A stretch of DNA of 64,000 nucleotides from Nitriliruptoraceae bacterium (GTDB lineage: Bacteria; Actinomycetota; Nitriliruptoria; Nitriliruptorales; Nitriliruptoraceae). The position numbers were made by a program, and so were the translations under genes. The stretch covers positions 1-64,000 of the forward strand of contig PWWI01000184.1 of the NCBI GenBank assembly GCA_003561535.1, given 5' to 3'. The notes beneath the pieces are model-generated. The model did no database searches. It was not told the DNA's origin and was given only the letters and a program-made list of their open reading frames with translations. Shown here one piece after another: positions 62,608 to 64,000 of this stretch (the first letter of the stretch is position 1; each line of letters starts with the position of its first letter).

Positions 62608-64000
62608 CGTGCTCGAGCCACCCACCACAGCACCGACCCCGAGCACCCGGCGCGACGGGCGCCGGCCCGGCCCCTGGCAGCTGATCAGCGCCCAGGTCGT
62701 GCACGCCTCCCGCGAGGCGGTCCGAACGCCCGCCTCCCTGTTGGTCAGCCTGGTGCTGCCGGTGCTGTTCCTGGTCATGTCCGGGCTGGTGGTGGGCGCG
62801 AGCCCGCTGGACGACGGCGCCGCAGACCCCACGATCCAGCGCCTGGTCCCCGGCGCGGCGGTGTTCGCAGTGGCCATGGCCGCCTTCGTGATGCTCGCCT
62901 TCGGTGTGGCCGTCGCCGCCGAGCAGGGGGTCCTCAAGCGCCTGCGTGGGACCCCGCTGCCGATGTGGGCCCACCTGGCGGGCCGCGCCGGGGCCGCCGC
63001 ATGGGTGGCGGTGCTCGGCACCACGGTGATGCTGCTCGTCGGCGTCCTGGTCTACGGGCTGGAGCTCGACCCGCTGCGGCTGCCGTCGCTGCTGCTGGCC
63101 CTGGTCGTGGTGATCGCCACCTTCGCCGCGCTCGGCTTCGCCGTGGCGGCGGTGTCCCGTTCCAGCCAGGCCGTGCTGAGCACGACCATGGGTGCCGTGG
63201 TGCTGCTCAGCTTCGTCTCCGAGGTGTTCGCCTTCGAGGGTGAGCTGCCCCGGTGGGCCGAGGTGACCGGGCTGGTCTTCCCGCTCCGTCACGCCGTCGA
63301 GGCGCTGGCGCTCCCGCTCGCGCTGGACGTGACCGGTCCCGGGCTGGCGTGGGGCAACCTCGGCGCGCTGGTGGCCTGGGGGGTGCTCGGCGGGCTCGTC
63401 GCCACCCAGCTGCTCGGGCGCGAGCGGGCCGTGGCCGCCGGCCGGATGCGCCGCGGGCCCGGCGCCACCGGTGCCGGCCAGGACCGCAGCGTGCTGCGCT
63501 TCGGTGGGCCGAGCGCTCTCGGGATGGTGTGGGGGCAGCTGCGCCACGCCAACCGCTCGGTGTGGCGCGAACCGGTCTACGCCTTCTTCGCCCTGGCCTT
63601 CCCGTCGCTGTTCGTGGTGCTGCTGCCGCTGGTGATCGGCGACCCCGAGGTCGACGGGTTCGCGTTCTCGGTGTGGATGACCACCGGGATGCCCGTGTTC
63701 GGACTGGCCCTGATCGCCTACGTGACCCTGCCCGAGACCGTGGCCACCGCCCGCGACCAGGGCGTCCTCAAGCGCCTGCGCGGCACACCGGTGCCGGCCT
63801 GGGCCTACCTCGCCGGCCGGATCGTCTCGACGTTCTGGATCGTGGCACTCGCGGTCACCATCGTGCTGCTGCTCGGCTGGCTCGTCCACGACGTGACCCC
63901 CGTCGCAGCCGGTTGGCTGCCGCTGGTGGTCACCTTGGCGCTGGGCACCGCCTGCCTGGGTGCGCTCGGGCTGGCTGTCGCGTCCCTGATCCCCGACGCG
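62600..64000 (+). CDS. Fused double ABC-2 permease, cut by the window end
   Basis: An open frame of 467 codons from the GTG at 62600 continues past 64000. It carries two tandem ABC-2 membrane domains, each with the same loop: VLKRLRGTPLPMWAHLAGR in the first and VLKRLRGTPVPAWAYLAGR in the second. The first domain also has QAVLSTTMGAVVLLSFVSEV, ending in PLRHAVEALALPL. Most DrrB-like permeases have one such domain. The start overlaps the ATPase gene; GTG at 62591 is also possible. With the ATPase it forms an exporter of unknown substrate. Confidence 0.85.
   Translation, partial: MADVLEPPTTAPTPSTRRDGRRPGPWQLISAQVVHASREAVRTPASLLVSLVLPVLFLVMSGLVVGASPLDDGAADPTIQRLVPGAAVFAVAMAAFVMLAFGVAVAAEQGVLKRLRGTPLPMWAHLAGRAGAAAWVAVLGTTVMLLVGVLVYGLELDPLRLPSLLLALVVVIATFAALGFAVAAVSRSSQAVLSTTMGAVVLLSFVSEVFAFEGELPRWAEVTGLVFPLRHAVEALALPLALDVTGPGLAWGNLGALVAWGVLGGLVATQLLGRERAVAAGRMRRGPGATGAGQDRSVLRFGGPSALGMVWGQLRHANRSVWREPVYAFFALAFPSLFVVLLPLVIGDPEVDGFAFSVWMTTGMPVFGLALIAYVTLPETVATARDQGVLKRLRGTPVPAWAYLAGRIVSTFWIVALAVTIVLLLGWLVHDVTPVAAGWLPLVVTLALGTACLGALGLAVASLIPDA

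Overview
The window is 64 kb of very GC-rich DNA (roughly 70-75% by eye). Codon third positions are almost always G or C, starts are often GTG, Shine-Dalgarno sites are strong, and many neighbouring genes overlap by ATGA or GTGA. The gene set (Dps, HxlR and TetR regulators, LppM-like lipoprotein, TylC-like ABC-2 exporters, GltBD, MgtE, SPFH protein, P450) fits a chromosomal segment of a deep-branching actinobacterium. Nitriliruptoria-like or Acidimicrobiia-like is a guess from style only. No rRNA, tRNA, CRISPR array, intact insertion sequence or phage gene was recognised.

Layout. 1-8 kb: start of a Dps gene; a GNAT/glycolipid-binding fusion; class II FBP aldolase and a phosphohexomutase (central carbon); then an operon of two acyl-CoA dehydrogenases and a TetR regulator behind a promoter whose start region is covered by a TetR-type palindrome. 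8-17 kb: an SRPBCC protein, a photolyase-family protein with all four FeS-type cysteines but apparently permuted domains, and a translationally coupled oleA-oleBC-oleD cluster for head-to-head hydrocarbon (beta-lactone/olefin) synthesis, followed by two methyltransferases. 17-27 kb: envelope and transport genes (MFS, beta-lactamase-fold hydrolase, LppM-like lipoprotein, Na/Pi symporter, CNNM-type protein, GH32 beta-fructosidase). 27-32 kb: an ABC-2 exporter pair and a winged-helix regulator divergent from an alpha/beta hydrolase. 32-39 kb: gltB-gltD. 39-42 kb: a second exporter pair of the same type. 42-48 kb: a gene-decay zone with methyltransferases, a collapsed GMC oxidoreductase, an HxlR regulator, a LuxR/TPR regulator, an orphan coding fragment and a stray copy of an FtsX-permease gene end. 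48-56 kb: P450, secreted EEP-family hydrolase, mgtE behind a structured leader, a GNAT plus unknown-protein pair, small membrane proteins. 56-58 kb: an SPFH - ribbon-helix-helix - GPP34 operon with a perfect 12-bp palindrome at its promoter. 58-64 kb: a MacB-type ABC/FtsX pair and an ABC-2 exporter whose fused double permease runs off the end.

The most unusual items are the permuted FeS-type photolyase-like protein, the OleBC fusion cluster, the SPFH-RHH-GPP34 operon with its likely self-operator, and the traces of gene erosion between 42 and 48 kb. Short tandem repeats occur both between genes and in frame inside protein linkers, including one array that appears to have grown from the stop-codon region of a gene.
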